Source: Mycobacterium sp. 1081908.1 (GTDB lineage Bacteria > Actinomycetota > Actinomycetes > Mycobacteriales > Mycobacteriaceae). From it: a stretch of DNA of 33,298 nucleotides. The notes under the pieces are model-generated. The model saw only the letters and a program-made list of their open reading frames with translations, ran no database searches and was not told where the DNA came from. The position numbers were made by a program, and so were the translations under genes. This document shows positions 18,725-26,535 of the stretch, one piece after another. How positions within the stretch are numbered: the stretch's first letter is position 1; every line of letters starts with the position of its first letter. The stretch lies in assembly GCF_001673535.1 (NCBI RefSeq), contig NZ_LZLY01000069.1, forward strand, positions 1-33,298. Reading direction: 5' to 3'.

Positions 18725-19597
18725 GTGATCTTCGCCAAGGGCCACGGCACGCAGAACGACTTCGTGCTGCTGCCCGACCTCGACGCCGGGCTGGCGCTGA
18801 CCGCCGCCCGGGTGGCCGCGCTCTGCGACCGGCGCCGCGGCCTGGGCGCCGACGGGGTGCTGCGGATCACCACCGCGGGCGCCGCGCTGGCGGCCGGCGT
18901 GCTCGAGCGCCTGCCGGACGGCGTCGGCGCCGGCGACTGGTACATGGACTACCGCAACGCCGACGGGTCGACCGCGCAGATGTGCGGCAACGGCGTGCGG
19001 GTGTTCGCGCACTACCTGCGGGTCGCCGGCCTGGAATCCCGCGACGAGTTCGTCGTCGGCTCGCTGGCCGGCGCGCGCCCGGTCACCCTGCATCACGCCG
19101 GCGACACCTACGCCGACGTCACGGTCGACATGGGCAAGGCCAACCGGCTCGGCGCCGGCGAGGCCGTCATCGGCGGCAGGCGATTCGCCGGCCTGGCCGT
19201 CGACGTCGGCAATCCGCACCTGGCCTGCGTGGACCCGCGGCTGGACGCCGAGGAGCTGGCGGCCCTGGACGTGGGGGCGCCGGTGCAGTTCGACCGCGCC
19301 CAGTTCCCGGAGGGGGTCAACGTCGAAGTGCTGACCGCGCCCGTCGGGGGACTGGTGCAGATGCGCGTCCACGAGCGCGGGGTGGGCGAGACCCGCTCGT
19401 GCGGCACCGGAACGGTCGCGGCCGCCGTCGCGGCGCTCGCCGATGGGGGCGCCGACACCGGGACGCTCACCGTGCGGGTGCCCGGGGGCGACGTCGTCGT
19501 CACCGTCACCGACGCCACCAGCTACTTGCGCGGACCGTCGGTGCTGGTGGCCCGCGGCGAGATCGGGGAGGAATGGTGGGACGCACACGGGCGTTAA
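18725..19597 (+). CDS. dapF: Diaminopimelate epimerase
   Basis: A 290-residue PLP-independent epimerase converting LL- to meso-diaminopimelate for lysine and peptidoglycan. The two catalytic cysteines sit in MCGNGVR (Cys87) and RSCGTGT (Cys226), the same numbers as in the M. tuberculosis enzyme. The start [18 protein letters not shown] is canonical. The GTG at 18725 is backed by the -10 at 18713. It ends in TAA, followed by a small GC hairpin. Confidence 0.96.
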   Translation: MIFAKGHGTQNDFVLLPDLDAGLALTAARVAALCDRRRGLGADGVLRITTAGAALAAGVLERLPDGVGAGDWYMDYRNADGSTAQMCGNGVRVFAHYLRVAGLESRDEFVVGSLAGARPVTLHHAGDTYADVTVDMGKANRLGAGEAVIGGRRFAGLAVDVGNPHLACVDPRLDAEELAALDVGAPVQFDRAQFPEGVNVEVLTAPVGGLVQMRVHERGVGETRSCGTGTVAAAVAALADGGADTGTLTVRVPGGDVVVTVTDATSYLRGPSVLVARGEIGEEWWDAHGR

Positions 19598-19601
19598 ATC
19601 A

Positions 19602-19614
19602 GGTGCGCCGCACC
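19602..19614 (+). terminator. Small hairpin after dapF (weak terminator candidate)
   Basis: GGTGC-GCC-GCACC forms a 5-bp stem 5 bases after the dapF stop, followed by GATTTA. It is short and the T-run is poor, so it is only a candidate. Confidence 0.25.
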
Positions 19615-19643
19615 GATTTAGCGTGCACTATTGCTAATTGCCT

Positions 19644-21071
19644 ATGACGAATCCCGAAACTCCCTTTCACGATCAGCCGGATCTAGAGCCCAGTGCGGGC
19701 GAACTCGCCCTCGAAGACCGATCGGCGCTGCGCCGGGTCGCGGGGCTGTCCACCGAACTCGCCGACGTCTCCGAGGTCGAGTACCGCCAGCTGCGCCTCG
19801 AGCGCGTGGTGCTGGTGGGCGTGTGGACCGAGGGCAGCGCCGCCGACAACCAGGCCAGCATGGCCGAGCTGGCGGCGCTGGCCGAAACCGCCGGCTCGCA
19901 GGTGCTCGAGGGGCTCATCCAGCGCCGCGACCGGCCCGACCCGTCGACCTACATCGGGTCCGGCAAGGCCGCCGAACTGCGCGAGGTGGTCCTGGCGACC
20001 GGCGCCGACACCGTCATCTGCGACGGCGAGCTGTCGCCGGCGCAGCTGACCGCGCTGGAGAAGGCCGTCAAGGTCAAGGTCATCGACCGCACCGCGCTGA
20101 TCCTGGACATCTTCGCCCAGCACGCCACCAGCCGGGAGGGCAAGGCCCAGGTGTCGCTGGCCCAGATGGAGTACATGCTGCCCCGGCTGCGCGGCTGGGG
20201 TGAGTCGATGTCGCGGCAGGCCGGCGGCCGCGCCGGCGGCAGCGGCGGCGGCGTGGGGCTGCGCGGTCCCGGTGAGACCAAGATCGAGACCGACCGCCGT
20301 CGCATCCGCGAACGGATGTCCAAGCTGCGCCGCGAAATCAAGGACATGAAGCAGGCCCGCGACACCCAGCGCAGCCGGCGGCTGTCCAGCGACGTCCCGT
20401 CGATCGCCATCGTCGGCTACACCAACGCTGGCAAATCCAGCCTGCTGAACGCGCTGACCGGGGCCGGGGTGCTGGTGCAGGACGCGCTGTTCGCCACCCT
20501 GGAACCCACCACCCGGCGCGCGGAATTGGCCGACGGCCGGCCCGCGGTGCTCACCGACACCGTCGGGTTCGTGCGGCACCTGCCCACCCAGCTGGTCGAG
20601 GCGTTCCGCTCCACGCTGGAGGAGGTCGTCGACGCCGACCTGCTGGTGCACGTGGTGGACGGCTCGGACGTCAACCCGATGGCCCAGATCAACGCCGTCC
20701 GCCAGGTGATCTCCGAAGTGGTCGCCGACCATAACGGCGACCCGCCACCCGAGCTGCTGGTGGTCAACAAGGTGGACGCCGCGAGCGACCTGACGCTGGC
20801 CAAGCTGCGGCACGGGCTGCCCGGGGCGGTGTTCGTGTCCGCGCACACCGGCGAGGGCGTCGACGCCTTGCGGCGGCGGATGACCGAGCTGGCCGCCCCC
20901 ACCGACACCGCCGTCGACGTGGTGATCCCGTACGACCGCGGCGACCTGGTCGCCCGGCTGCACGCCGGTGGGCGCGTCCAGCAGGAGGAGCACAACGCCG
21001 ACGGCACGCGCATCCGCGCCCGCGTTCCCGTCGCGCTGGCCGCCAGCCTGCGCGAGTTCGCCGCCCACTAG
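19644..21071 (+). CDS. hflX: GTPase HflX
   Basis: A 475-residue GTPase that binds and splits stalled or stressed 50S/70S ribosomes. The N-terminal HflX domain (about 50-180, with YIGSGKAAELRE and ILDIFAQHATSREGKAQVSLAQ) is followed by a Gly-rich loop and a coiled linker (GPGETKIETDRRRIRER). The G domain has G1 GYTNAGKSS (258-266), G3 DTVG (305-308) and G4 NKVD (375-378). The ATG at 19644 is the first good start. No clear leaderless -10 is seen, although the upstream TATTGCTAATTG is AT-rich and promoter-like. Confidence 0.95.
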   Translation: MTNPETPFHDQPDLEPSAGELALEDRSALRRVAGLSTELADVSEVEYRQLRLERVVLVGVWTEGSAADNQASMAELAALAETAGSQVLEGLIQRRDRPDPSTYIGSGKAAELREVVLATGADTVICDGELSPAQLTALEKAVKVKVIDRTALILDIFAQHATSREGKAQVSLAQMEYMLPRLRGWGESMSRQAGGRAGGSGGGVGLRGPGETKIETDRRRIRERMSKLRREIKDMKQARDTQRSRRLSSDVPSIAIVGYTNAGKSSLLNALTGAGVLVQDALFATLEPTTRRAELADGRPAVLTDTVGFVRHLPTQLVEAFRSTLEEVVDADLLVHVVDGSDVNPMAQINAVRQVISEVVADHNGDPPPELLVVNKVDAASDLTLAKLRHGLPGAVFVSAHTGEGVDALRRRMTELAAPTDTAVDVVIPYDRGDLVARLHAGGRVQQEEHNADGTRIRARVPVALAASLREFAAH

Positions 21072-21080
21072 CGCGCCGAG

Positions 21081-21129
21081 ACTGCAACCACGCACACCGC
21101 CCGCGGCGTGTCGTGTGCGCGGTTGCAGT
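21081..21129. repeat. Long imperfect palindrome downstream of hflX
   Basis: ACTGCAACCACGCACAC (21081-21097) and GTGTGCGCGGTTGCAGT (21113-21129) are inverted repeats agreeing at 16 of 17 positions around a 15-base GC-rich loop. It begins 10 bases after the hflX stop. It may end the hflX transcript as a hairpin without a T-run, or be a member of a dispersed intergenic repeat family; copy number cannot be judged from one window. Confidence 0.7.
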
Positions 21130-21174
21130 GTCGCGTCCGGGCCGGCCAGCGCGCCGCGGGGCCGCCGGCCGCCG

Positions 21175-21199
21175 ACCAACCGGCTGGTTGGTATATCTT
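21175..21199 (+). promoter_or_regulatory. Operator-like palindrome and -10 of fadE20
   Basis: ACCAACC-GGCT-GGTTGGT (21175-21192) is a perfect 7-4-7 inverted repeat ending 2 bases before a TATCTT -10 (21194-21199). This size and placement suits a TetR-family repressor controlling the acyl-CoA dehydrogenase; the regulator is not encoded in this window. Downstream, CGGAGGTCA occurs twice in tandem, the second copy serving as Shine-Dalgarno. Confidence 0.65.
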
Positions 21200-21238
21200 G
21201 GGCGGCAGAGTCCCATCGGAGGTCAGCGGAGGTCATCC

Positions 21239-22399
21239 ATGAGCGGTGCCATCAAGTACGAGCGCACTCTGTTCGAGCCCGAGCACGAATTGTTCCGCGA
21301 GTCCTACCGCGGCTTCCTCGATCGCCACGTGGCGCCCTACCACGACGAATGGGAGAAGGCGAAGATCGTCGACCGCGGCGTGTGGCTCGAGGCCGGCAAG
21401 CAGGGCTTCCTGGGGATGGCCGTGCCCGAGGAGTACGGCGGGGGCGGCAACCCCGACTTCCGCTACAACACGATCATCACCGAGGAAACCACCCTCGGGC
21501 GCTACAGCGGCATCGGCTTCGGGTTGCACAACGACATCATCGCGCCGTACCTGCTGAAGCTGGCCAACGAGGAACAGAAGCAACGCTGGCTGCCCAAGTT
21601 CTGCACCGGGGAAATGATCACGGCGATTGCGATGACCGAGCCGGGAACCGGCAGCGACCTGCAGGGCATCAAGACCCGCGCGGTCAAGCAGGGCGATCAC
21701 TACGTGCTGAACGGGTCAAAGACGTTCATTACCAACGGAATCAATTCCGACCTGGTGATCGTGGTGGCCCAGACCGACCCCGAGAAGGGCGCGCAGGGTT
21801 TCAGCCTGCTGGCCGTCGAACGCGGCATGGAGGGCTTCGAGCGGGGCCGCCACCTGGACAAGATCGGACTGGACGCGCAGGACACCGCCGAGTTGTCGTT
21901 CAGCGACGTCAAGGTGCCGGCCGAAAACCTGCTCGGCGAGGAGGGCATGGGGTTCATCTACCTCATGCAGAACCTGCCGCAGGAACGGATCAACATCGCG
22001 GTCATGGCGGCCGCGGCGATGGAAGGCGTGCTGGAGCAGACGCTGCAATACACCAAGGAGCGCAAGGCCTTTGGCAAGCCCATCGGCAGCTTCCAGAACA
22101 GCCGGTTCGTGCTCGCCGAGCTGGCCACCGAGGCCACCGTGGTGCGCATCATGGTCGACGAATTCATCCGCCTGCATCTGGACGGCAAGCTGACGGCCGA
22201 GCAGGCGGCGATGGCCAAGTGGTATGCCACCGAGAAGCAGGTGCACCTGATCGACCGCTGCCTGCAGCTGCACGGCGGCTACGGCTACATGCGCGAATAT
22301 CCCGTCGCCCGTGCCTATCTCGACGCCCGGGTGCAGACGATCTACGGCGGCACGACCGAGATCATGAAGGAGATCATCGGCCGCAGCCTCGGCGTCTGA
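21239..22399 (+). CDS. fadE20: Acyl-CoA dehydrogenase (FadE20-like)
   Basis: A 386-residue FAD-dependent acyl-CoA dehydrogenase performing the first beta-oxidation step; place and sequence match M. tuberculosis fadE20 (Rv2724c). The FAD/substrate motifs AIAMTEPGTGSDL and FITNGINSDL are present, and the C-terminal signature reads QLHGGYGYMREYPVARAY...IYGGTTEIMKEII. The catalytic base is not at the medium-chain position (YGGT has Gly), but Glu249 in NLPQERINIA corresponds to the long-chain/isovaleryl-type base, so branched or long substrates are likely. GGAGGT precedes the ATG by 5 bases. Regulation by the palindromic operator is inferred. Confidence 0.92.
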   Translation: MSGAIKYERTLFEPEHELFRESYRGFLDRHVAPYHDEWEKAKIVDRGVWLEAGKQGFLGMAVPEEYGGGGNPDFRYNTIITEETTLGRYSGIGFGLHNDIIAPYLLKLANEEQKQRWLPKFCTGEMITAIAMTEPGTGSDLQGIKTRAVKQGDHYVLNGSKTFITNGINSDLVIVVAQTDPEKGAQGFSLLAVERGMEGFERGRHLDKIGLDAQDTAELSFSDVKVPAENLLGEEGMGFIYLMQNLPQERINIAVMAAAAMEGVLEQTLQYTKERKAFGKPIGSFQNSRFVLAELATEATVVRIMVDEFIRLHLDGKLTAEQAAMAKWYATEKQVHLIDRCLQLHGGYGYMREYPVARAYLDARVQTIYGGTTEIMKEIIGRSLGV

Positions 22400-22803
22400 G
22401 CAATCCGGTTGCCGCGCAAGGACACCAGGCACGGCCGCCGGAGGAGCCCCAATGATGAATGGCTCAATTGGTCTATTGGCCGGGTAGATTGACCGCCAGC
22501 TAATGGCCTCACGTACCGTCGGCACATGTGTTTCTCGTCCAACGACTGCGTGGTCACACATCGTCGAGCGGGCGATGCGGGCGCCGGAAGCCGTGGTCGG
22601 TTGCGGTACGGGCATGGTCCGGCATCATTTCGACATCGGCGCGGTCTCCGTTTTCGCAATTTTCGTGATTTGACTTCGCATTTCTCCCCGGCAAGGGCAA
22701 AGTTATGCGAGCCCGGCGATATTGCGGTTCGTCACGGGTCCGCGGGTGCGGCATGGCCAGGTATACGGGCCTGGGAGGCTTGGTGAACGGGCAGAGAGGT
22801 CGA
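22400..22803 (+). other. 404-base intergenic region, no gene recognised
   Basis: It is noticeably richer in A and T than its neighbours around 22450-22500 and 22625-22730. It contains ATTGG half-sites (CAATTGGTCTATTGGCC) and a TTGACT -35-like sequence at 22670-22675, which may serve the LGFP gene, though no convincing -10 is at the right distance. The TerC-like gene Rv2723 and Rv2722 that lie in this part of M. tuberculosis are absent. Small frames here lack family resemblance. Confidence 0.55.
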
Positions 22804-24966
22804 ATGCGCAAGCTGATCGGGCGCGCGCTGGTCGGCATGGCGACCGCGGTGATGGCGGCCACGCTGCTGGCCCCCGCCGCTTCGGCGTCTCCGATCGGCG
22901 ACGCGGAGGCCGCCATGATGGCCGCCTGGGAGAAGGCCGGCGGCGACACCTCACCGCTGGGTCCCCGCAAGGGCGACGTGTACCCCGCCGGCGACGGATT
23001 CGCGCTGGACTTCGACGGCGGCAAGATGTTCTACACCACCGACACCGGCGCCAAATTCGTCTACGGGCCGATCCTGGACAAATACGAGTCGCTCGGCGGC
23101 CCGGCCGGCAGCGACCTGGGATTCCCCACCATCAACGAGGTTCCCGGCCTGGCGGGACCGGACAGCCGCGTGGCCACCTTCTCGGCCAGCGACAAGCCGG
23201 TGATTTTCTGGACGTCCGACCGCGGCGCGTTCGTGGTGCGCGGCGCGCTGAACGCCGCCTGGGACAAGCTCGGCAGCTCGGGCGGCGTGCTCGGGGCGCC
23301 GGTCGGCGACGAAAGCTACGCCGGTGAGGTCACGTCGCAGAAGTTCAGCGGCGGCGAGATCTCCTGGAACAGGAAAACCAAGGAGTTCACCACCAACCCG
23401 GCGGCGCTGGCCGACCAGCTCAAGGGCCTGCAGGTAGCCATCGATCCGAACGCGGCCATCAACATGGCCTGGCGCGCGGCCGGCGGCGCCGGTGGCCCGC
23501 TGGGCGCCAAGCAGGGCGGGTCTTATCCCATCGGCGGCGACGGGGTCGCCCAGAACTTCGCCGGCGGCAAGGTCTTCTTCAACCCGGCCACCGGCGCGAA
23601 CGCCCTCGAGACCGACATCCTCGCCAAGTACGAGTCGCTGGGTGGGCCGGCCGGCAGCGACCTCGGTTTCCCCACCGCCAACGAGGCCGACGGCGGCATC
23701 GGGCCGTCCAGCCGGATCGCCACGTTCGCCGCCGCCGACCGGCCGGTGATCTTCTGGACCGCCGACCACGGCGCGTTCGTCGTGCGCGGCGCGATGAAGG
23801 CCGCGTGGGACAAGCTGCGCGGTCCGAGCGGCAAACTGGGCGCCCCGGTCGGCGACCAGGCCGTGGACGGCGACGTGGTGTCGCAGCAGTTCACCGGCGG
23901 CAAGATCTCCTGGAACCGGGCGAAGAACTCCTTCAGCACCGACCCGTCCAACCTCGCTCCCTTGCTGTCCGGCCTGCAGGTGTCCGGGCAGAACCAGCCG
24001 AGCACCGCGGCGATGCCCTCGCACGCCAAGAAGTTCACCTGGCAGTGGTGGTGGCTGCTCGCGGCCATCCCGGTGCTGGTGCTGATCCTGCTGGCGGTGC
24101 TGCTGGCCTTCGCCTGGCGGCGGCGCCGGCGCCGGCGTCGCGCCGGGGACACCGCGACCTACGAGCCCGAGCGCGACCCGGTCGCCGCCGGCTACGAGGC
24201 CCCGGCCGATCCGCACTGGGGCCACGACGACGCCGATCTGGCCACCGACTACGTCCCCTTCGGCGAGCTGCCCGAGCAGCAGCCCCCCGACGATGCCGGG
24301 CCGGCGCCGCGGGTCAGCTGGACGCGCGGGGCCGACGCCGGGGCCGTCGAGGGGGACGAGGACCCCGACGCGGTGGACACCGACTCCATCCCGCTCGTCT
24401 CGGGAGCCGCGCTGGCGGAGGCCGGCTATGACGACGTCCCCGAGGCCGAGGCGGGTTACCCCGAAGTCGCCGGCGAGGAGGCCGACTACACGGGCACCGA
24501 ATACCTGGCCGGCTATGCGGACGACGAGTACGGGGACGCCGGGTATCCGGATGTCGCGGTCCCGCGCACCCCTCCCGAGGCCGCGTACGTCGGCGACATA
24601 CCGGTCGCGGGGGAACCCGACGCGGACTATGCGGAGGTCGAACCCGAGGATGGCGCGGCCGCCGCTGAGGGCCTGGCGGCCGCCGCGGAGACCCGAGCCG
24701 GGCGCCACGCGGCCACGGACGAGGAAGAGCCGGCCGAAGCAGCCCCCGATGCGCCCGTTGGGGCACCGGTCCCCACTGGGCGCCCGATGATCCACCTGCC
24801 GCTGGACGATCCCTACCAGGCGCCCGACGGCTACCCGATCAAGGCCAGCGCGCGCTCCGGGCTGTACTACACGCCGGGCAGTGCGCTGTACCACGACACG
24901 CTGGCCGAAATCTGGTTGGCCAGTGAGGAAGTCGCGCAGGCCAACGGCTTCGTCAAGGCCGACTGA
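22804..24966 (+). CDS. LGFP-repeat membrane protein with C-terminal sunset-like domain
   Basis: A 720-residue protein equivalent to Rv2721c. A signal peptide (1-28, ending ASA) leads to an exported region (29-400) of LGFP repeats, seen as SPLGPRKGDVYP, SDLGFPT, GVLGAPVGDE, GPLGAKQGG and KLGAPVGDQ, each with GGK/GGE-containing linkers. LGFP repeats are known from mycolate-containing bacteria and are thought to bind cell wall. One membrane helix (about 415-437) is followed by a run of Arg, so the C-terminal half is cytoplasmic: a long acidic Ala/Glu/Asp/Tyr-rich linker, then at 661-720 GYPIKASARSGLYYTPGS...AEIWLASEEVAQANGF, resembling the sunset domain. ATG at 22804 with AGAGAGG upstream. Confidence 0.85.
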   Translation: MRKLIGRALVGMATAVMAATLLAPAASASPIGDAEAAMMAAWEKAGGDTSPLGPRKGDVYPAGDGFALDFDGGKMFYTTDTGAKFVYGPILDKYESLGGPAGSDLGFPTINEVPGLAGPDSRVATFSASDKPVIFWTSDRGAFVVRGALNAAWDKLGSSGGVLGAPVGDESYAGEVTSQKFSGGEISWNRKTKEFTTNPAALADQLKGLQVAIDPNAAINMAWRAAGGAGGPLGAKQGGSYPIGGDGVAQNFAGGKVFFNPATGANALETDILAKYESLGGPAGSDLGFPTANEADGGIGPSSRIATFAAADRPVIFWTADHGAFVVRGAMKAAWDKLRGPSGKLGAPVGDQAVDGDVVSQQFTGGKISWNRAKNSFSTDPSNLAPLLSGLQVSGQNQPSTAAMPSHAKKFTWQWWWLLAAIPVLVLILLAVLLAFAWRRRRRRRRAGDTATYEPERDPVAAGYEAPADPHWGHDDADLATDYVPFGELPEQQPPDDAGPAPRVSWTRGADAGAVEGDEDPDAVDTDSIPLVSGAALAEAGYDDVPEAEAGYPEVAGEEADYTGTEYLAGYADDEYGDAGYPDVAVPRTPPEAAYVGDIPVAGEPDADYAEVEPEDGAAAAEGLAAAAETRAGRHAATDEEEPAEAAPDAPVGAPVPTGRPMIHLPLDDPYQAPDGYPIKASARSGLYYTPGSALYHDTLAEIWLASEEVAQANGFVKAD

Positions 24967-24974
24967 GCCGGTCG

Positions 24975-25661
24975 CTAGACTTTGCGGATCACCGTGACGA
25001 CCTTGCCGAGCACGGTCGCGTCGTTGCCCGGTATCGGATCGAACGCGGGGTTGTGCGGCATCAGCCACACCTGACCGCCCGCGCGCTTGAACGTTTTGAC
25101 GGTGGCCTCGCCGTCGATCATGGCGGCGACGATGTCGCCGTTGTCGGCGACGTGCTGCTGGCGCACCACCACCCAGTCGCCGTCGCAGATCGCGGCCTCG
25201 ACCATCGAGTCGCCCACGACTTTGAGCAGGAACAGCGTGCCCTCGCCGACCAGCTCACGAGGCAGCGGGAAGACGTCCTCGACCGCCTCCTCGGCGAGGA
25301 TCGGTCCGCCGGCCGCGATGCGTCCGAGCACCGGGACGTAACTCGGTTCGGGCAGCGCGTCCGAGCCGGCCACGTCGGTGACGGGCGCCGCCTCGGTGGC
25401 CTCCTCGCTGCCGCGGACGTCCACCGCGCGCGGCCGGTTCGGGTCGCGGCGCAGGTAGCCCTTGCGCTCCAGGGTGCGTAGCTGGTGGGCCACCGACGAC
25501 GTCGACGTCAGGCCGACGGCGTCGCCGATTTCCCTGATGCTCGGCGGGTAGCCGCGGCTGGTGACGGACTCGCGGATGACGTTCAGGATGGTGCGCTGCC
25601 GCTCGGTCAGCGATGAATCAACGGATGAGCCGATCGAGGGAGTGTCGTTGCTGTCGCTCAT
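24975..25661 (-). CDS. lexA: SOS repressor LexA
   Basis: A 228-residue LexA, repressor of the DNA-damage regulon, which cleaves itself on activated RecA. The winged HTH occupies about 18-83 ([16 protein letters not shown], then [21 protein letters not shown]). The scissile Ala117-Gly118 bond is in RIAAGGPI; the catalytic dyad is Ser152 (GDSMVEA) and Lys189 (EATVKTF). The ATG at 25659-25661 is chosen because TACATT lies 6 bases upstream and the LexA box lies just beyond; the open frame to 25742 would include the operator. It converges on the LGFP gene with an 8-base gap. Confidence 0.97.
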   Translation of the reverse strand: MSDSNDTPSIGSSVDSSLTERQRTILNVIRESVTSRGYPPSIREIGDAVGLTSTSSVAHQLRTLERKGYLRRDPNRPRAVDVRGSEEATEAAPVTDVAGSDALPEPSYVPVLGRIAAGGPILAEEAVEDVFPLPRELVGEGTLFLLKVVGDSMVEAAICDGDWVVVRQQHVADNGDIVAAMIDGEATVKTFKRAGGQVWLMPHNPAFDPIPGNDATVLGKVVTVIRKV

Positions 25662-25667
25662 GCACTG

Positions 25668-25708
25668 AATGTAGCGGCACCCCGGCCAAGAATCAAACAT
25701 GTGTTCGA
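25668..25708 (-). promoter_or_regulatory. lexA promoter: LexA box and leaderless -10
   Basis: On the minus strand TCGAAC-ACAT-GTTTGA (25693-25708; 11 of 12 fixed SOS bases) is followed by the -10 TACATT (25668-25673) and, 6 bases later, the ATG. The box covers the -35 area, as expected for autorepression. Confidence 0.8.
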
Positions 25709-25741
25709 CTGGCGTGTCGGGCGCGGTCGAGGCGGGGCCCA

Positions 25742-25778
25742 AAGACCCTAGGGCTGGGGCGTCAAGACCCTATAGCTG
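25742..25778. repeat. Direct repeat AAGACCCTA(GG/TA)GCTG
   Basis: AAGACCCTAGGGCTG (25742-25756) recurs as AAGACCCTATAGCTG (25764-25778): 13 of 15 bases agree and the period is 22 bases, about two helical turns. It lies between the divergent lexA and chiZ promoters, so a cooperative activator or repressor site is plausible. Confidence 0.55.
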
Positions 25779-25850
25779 CTGAATCACATGCGTGTAACTT
25801 TTGCCGAGATCGGGTACCTGTGCTGCATGTCAGAGGTCGCGCTTCCGAAC

Positions 25851-25873
25851 TTGTCGGTGGTGCGGTCTAGCGT
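25851..25873 (+). promoter_or_regulatory. RecA-NDp promoter of chiZ
   Basis: TTGTCGGTG, 8 bases, TAGCGT: a full match to TTGTCRGTG-N8-TANNNT. It provides LexA-independent damage induction and lies about 100 bases before the chiZ ATG. Confidence 0.85.
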
Positions 25874-25911
25874 TTTGCTTGCTCGACACGCTTCGCTCAA
25901 ATGTTCGGACA

Positions 25912-25948
25912 TCGAACACACGAGCGATATAGTCGAACACACGAGCGA
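25912..25948 (+). promoter_or_regulatory. Tandem SOS boxes flanking a -10 upstream of chiZ
   Basis: TCGAACACACGAGCGA occurs twice (25912-25927 and 25933-25948), 21 bases apart. Each is a TCGAAC-N4-GAGCGA version of the LexA box with a perfect left half and the same two changes in the right half. Between them lies TATAGT (25928-25933), a good -10, so LexA on either box would block it. Confidence 0.75.
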
Positions 25949-25974
25949 GAGCAACCTGACCGGAGGAACGCAAG

Positions 25975-26469
25975 ATGACAATCACATACACGGTCTCGCC
26001 GCGTAGCAGCAGCGTTCGGCGCCCGGTCAACGGGCCGGTGCCGGCGCTTCGTCCCGGCCGCGACGGGCTGACCCGGTCGCGCCGGCCCGGCCCGTCCAGG
26101 CCGGCGGGCGCCCCGCTGCGCTACCACGGCACCGGCGTCGCCATGTCCGTCGCCCCGCATCGCCGGCGTCCCGTCACGCTGGCGACGACACTGGGGCTGG
26201 CGCTGGTCGCCGGGGTCATCACCCTGTGGCTGGGCCTGGTCGCCAACTTCGGGCAGGCGGTCAACGGCGCCTCCGGGGGATCGGGCGCCGCGGTGCCCGA
26301 CCGGTTGGCCGTCGTGCGGGTTGAGCCGGGCGAGTCGCTGCAGGATGTCGCCCACCGGGTGGCGCCGGACGCGCCGGCCCGCCAGGTCGCCGACCGCATT
26401 CGCGAGCTCAACGACCTGAACTCGCCGGCGCTGGCGGCGGGGCAGACGCTGATCGCGCCGGTCGGCTGA
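25975..26469 (+). CDS. chiZ: SOS-induced LysM cell-division inhibitor ChiZ (Rv2719c-like)
   Basis: A 164-residue protein with a long basic, disordered cytoplasmic N-terminus (1-65, rich in Arg/Pro/Ser), one membrane helix (about 68-92) and an outside LysM domain (about 112-162: [17 protein letters not shown]..., ending AGQTLIAPV). M. tuberculosis ChiZ (Rv2719c) is made on DNA damage, binds peptidoglycan and FtsI/FtsQ and delays division. GGAGGA is the Shine-Dalgarno for the ATG at 25975. It is divergent from lexA with LexA boxes and a RecA-NDp promoter between. Confidence 0.88.
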   Translation: MTITYTVSPRSSSVRRPVNGPVPALRPGRDGLTRSRRPGPSRPAGAPLRYHGTGVAMSVAPHRRRPVTLATTLGLALVAGVITLWLGLVANFGQAVNGASGGSGAAVPDRLAVVRVEPGESLQDVAHRVAPDAPARQVADRIRELNDLNSPALAAGQTLIAPVG

Positions 26470-26483
26470 GCCCGCGAAGCGGG

Positions 26484-26489
26484 TACGCT
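26484..26489 (+). promoter_or_regulatory. -10 element (TACGCT) upstream of nrdR
   Basis: TACGCT (TANNNT) lies just after a CCCGC-GAA-GCGGG hairpin that follows the chiZ stop. The expected transcript would have a leader of about 40 bases with GAAGGAG as Shine-Dalgarno. Confidence 0.4.
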
Positions 26490-26535
26490 CGGAGTGTTCT
26501 GCGGGCCCGCAGGTGAGCACGGCGAAGGAGCGGTC

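Noticed and set aside
24967..24974. Terminator between the LGFP gene and lexA
   Set aside because: Only 8 bases separate the two convergent stops and no hairpin is visible.
22951..25068. 705-codon minus-strand frame opposite the LGFP gene and the lexA end
   Set aside because: Repetitive Arg/Gly/Val composition that mirrors the LGFP repeats on the other strand; overlaps lexA.
25742..25778. DosR-type dormancy box at the GACCCTAGGGC repeat
   Set aside because: The sequence lacks the GGGACT..AGTCCC halves of the DosR consensus; kept only as an unexplained direct repeat.
25788..26006. 72-codon plus-strand frame in the lexA-chiZ gap
   Set aside because: It contains the RecA-NDp promoter, both SOS boxes and the chiZ start; no Shine-Dalgarno and no family resemblance.
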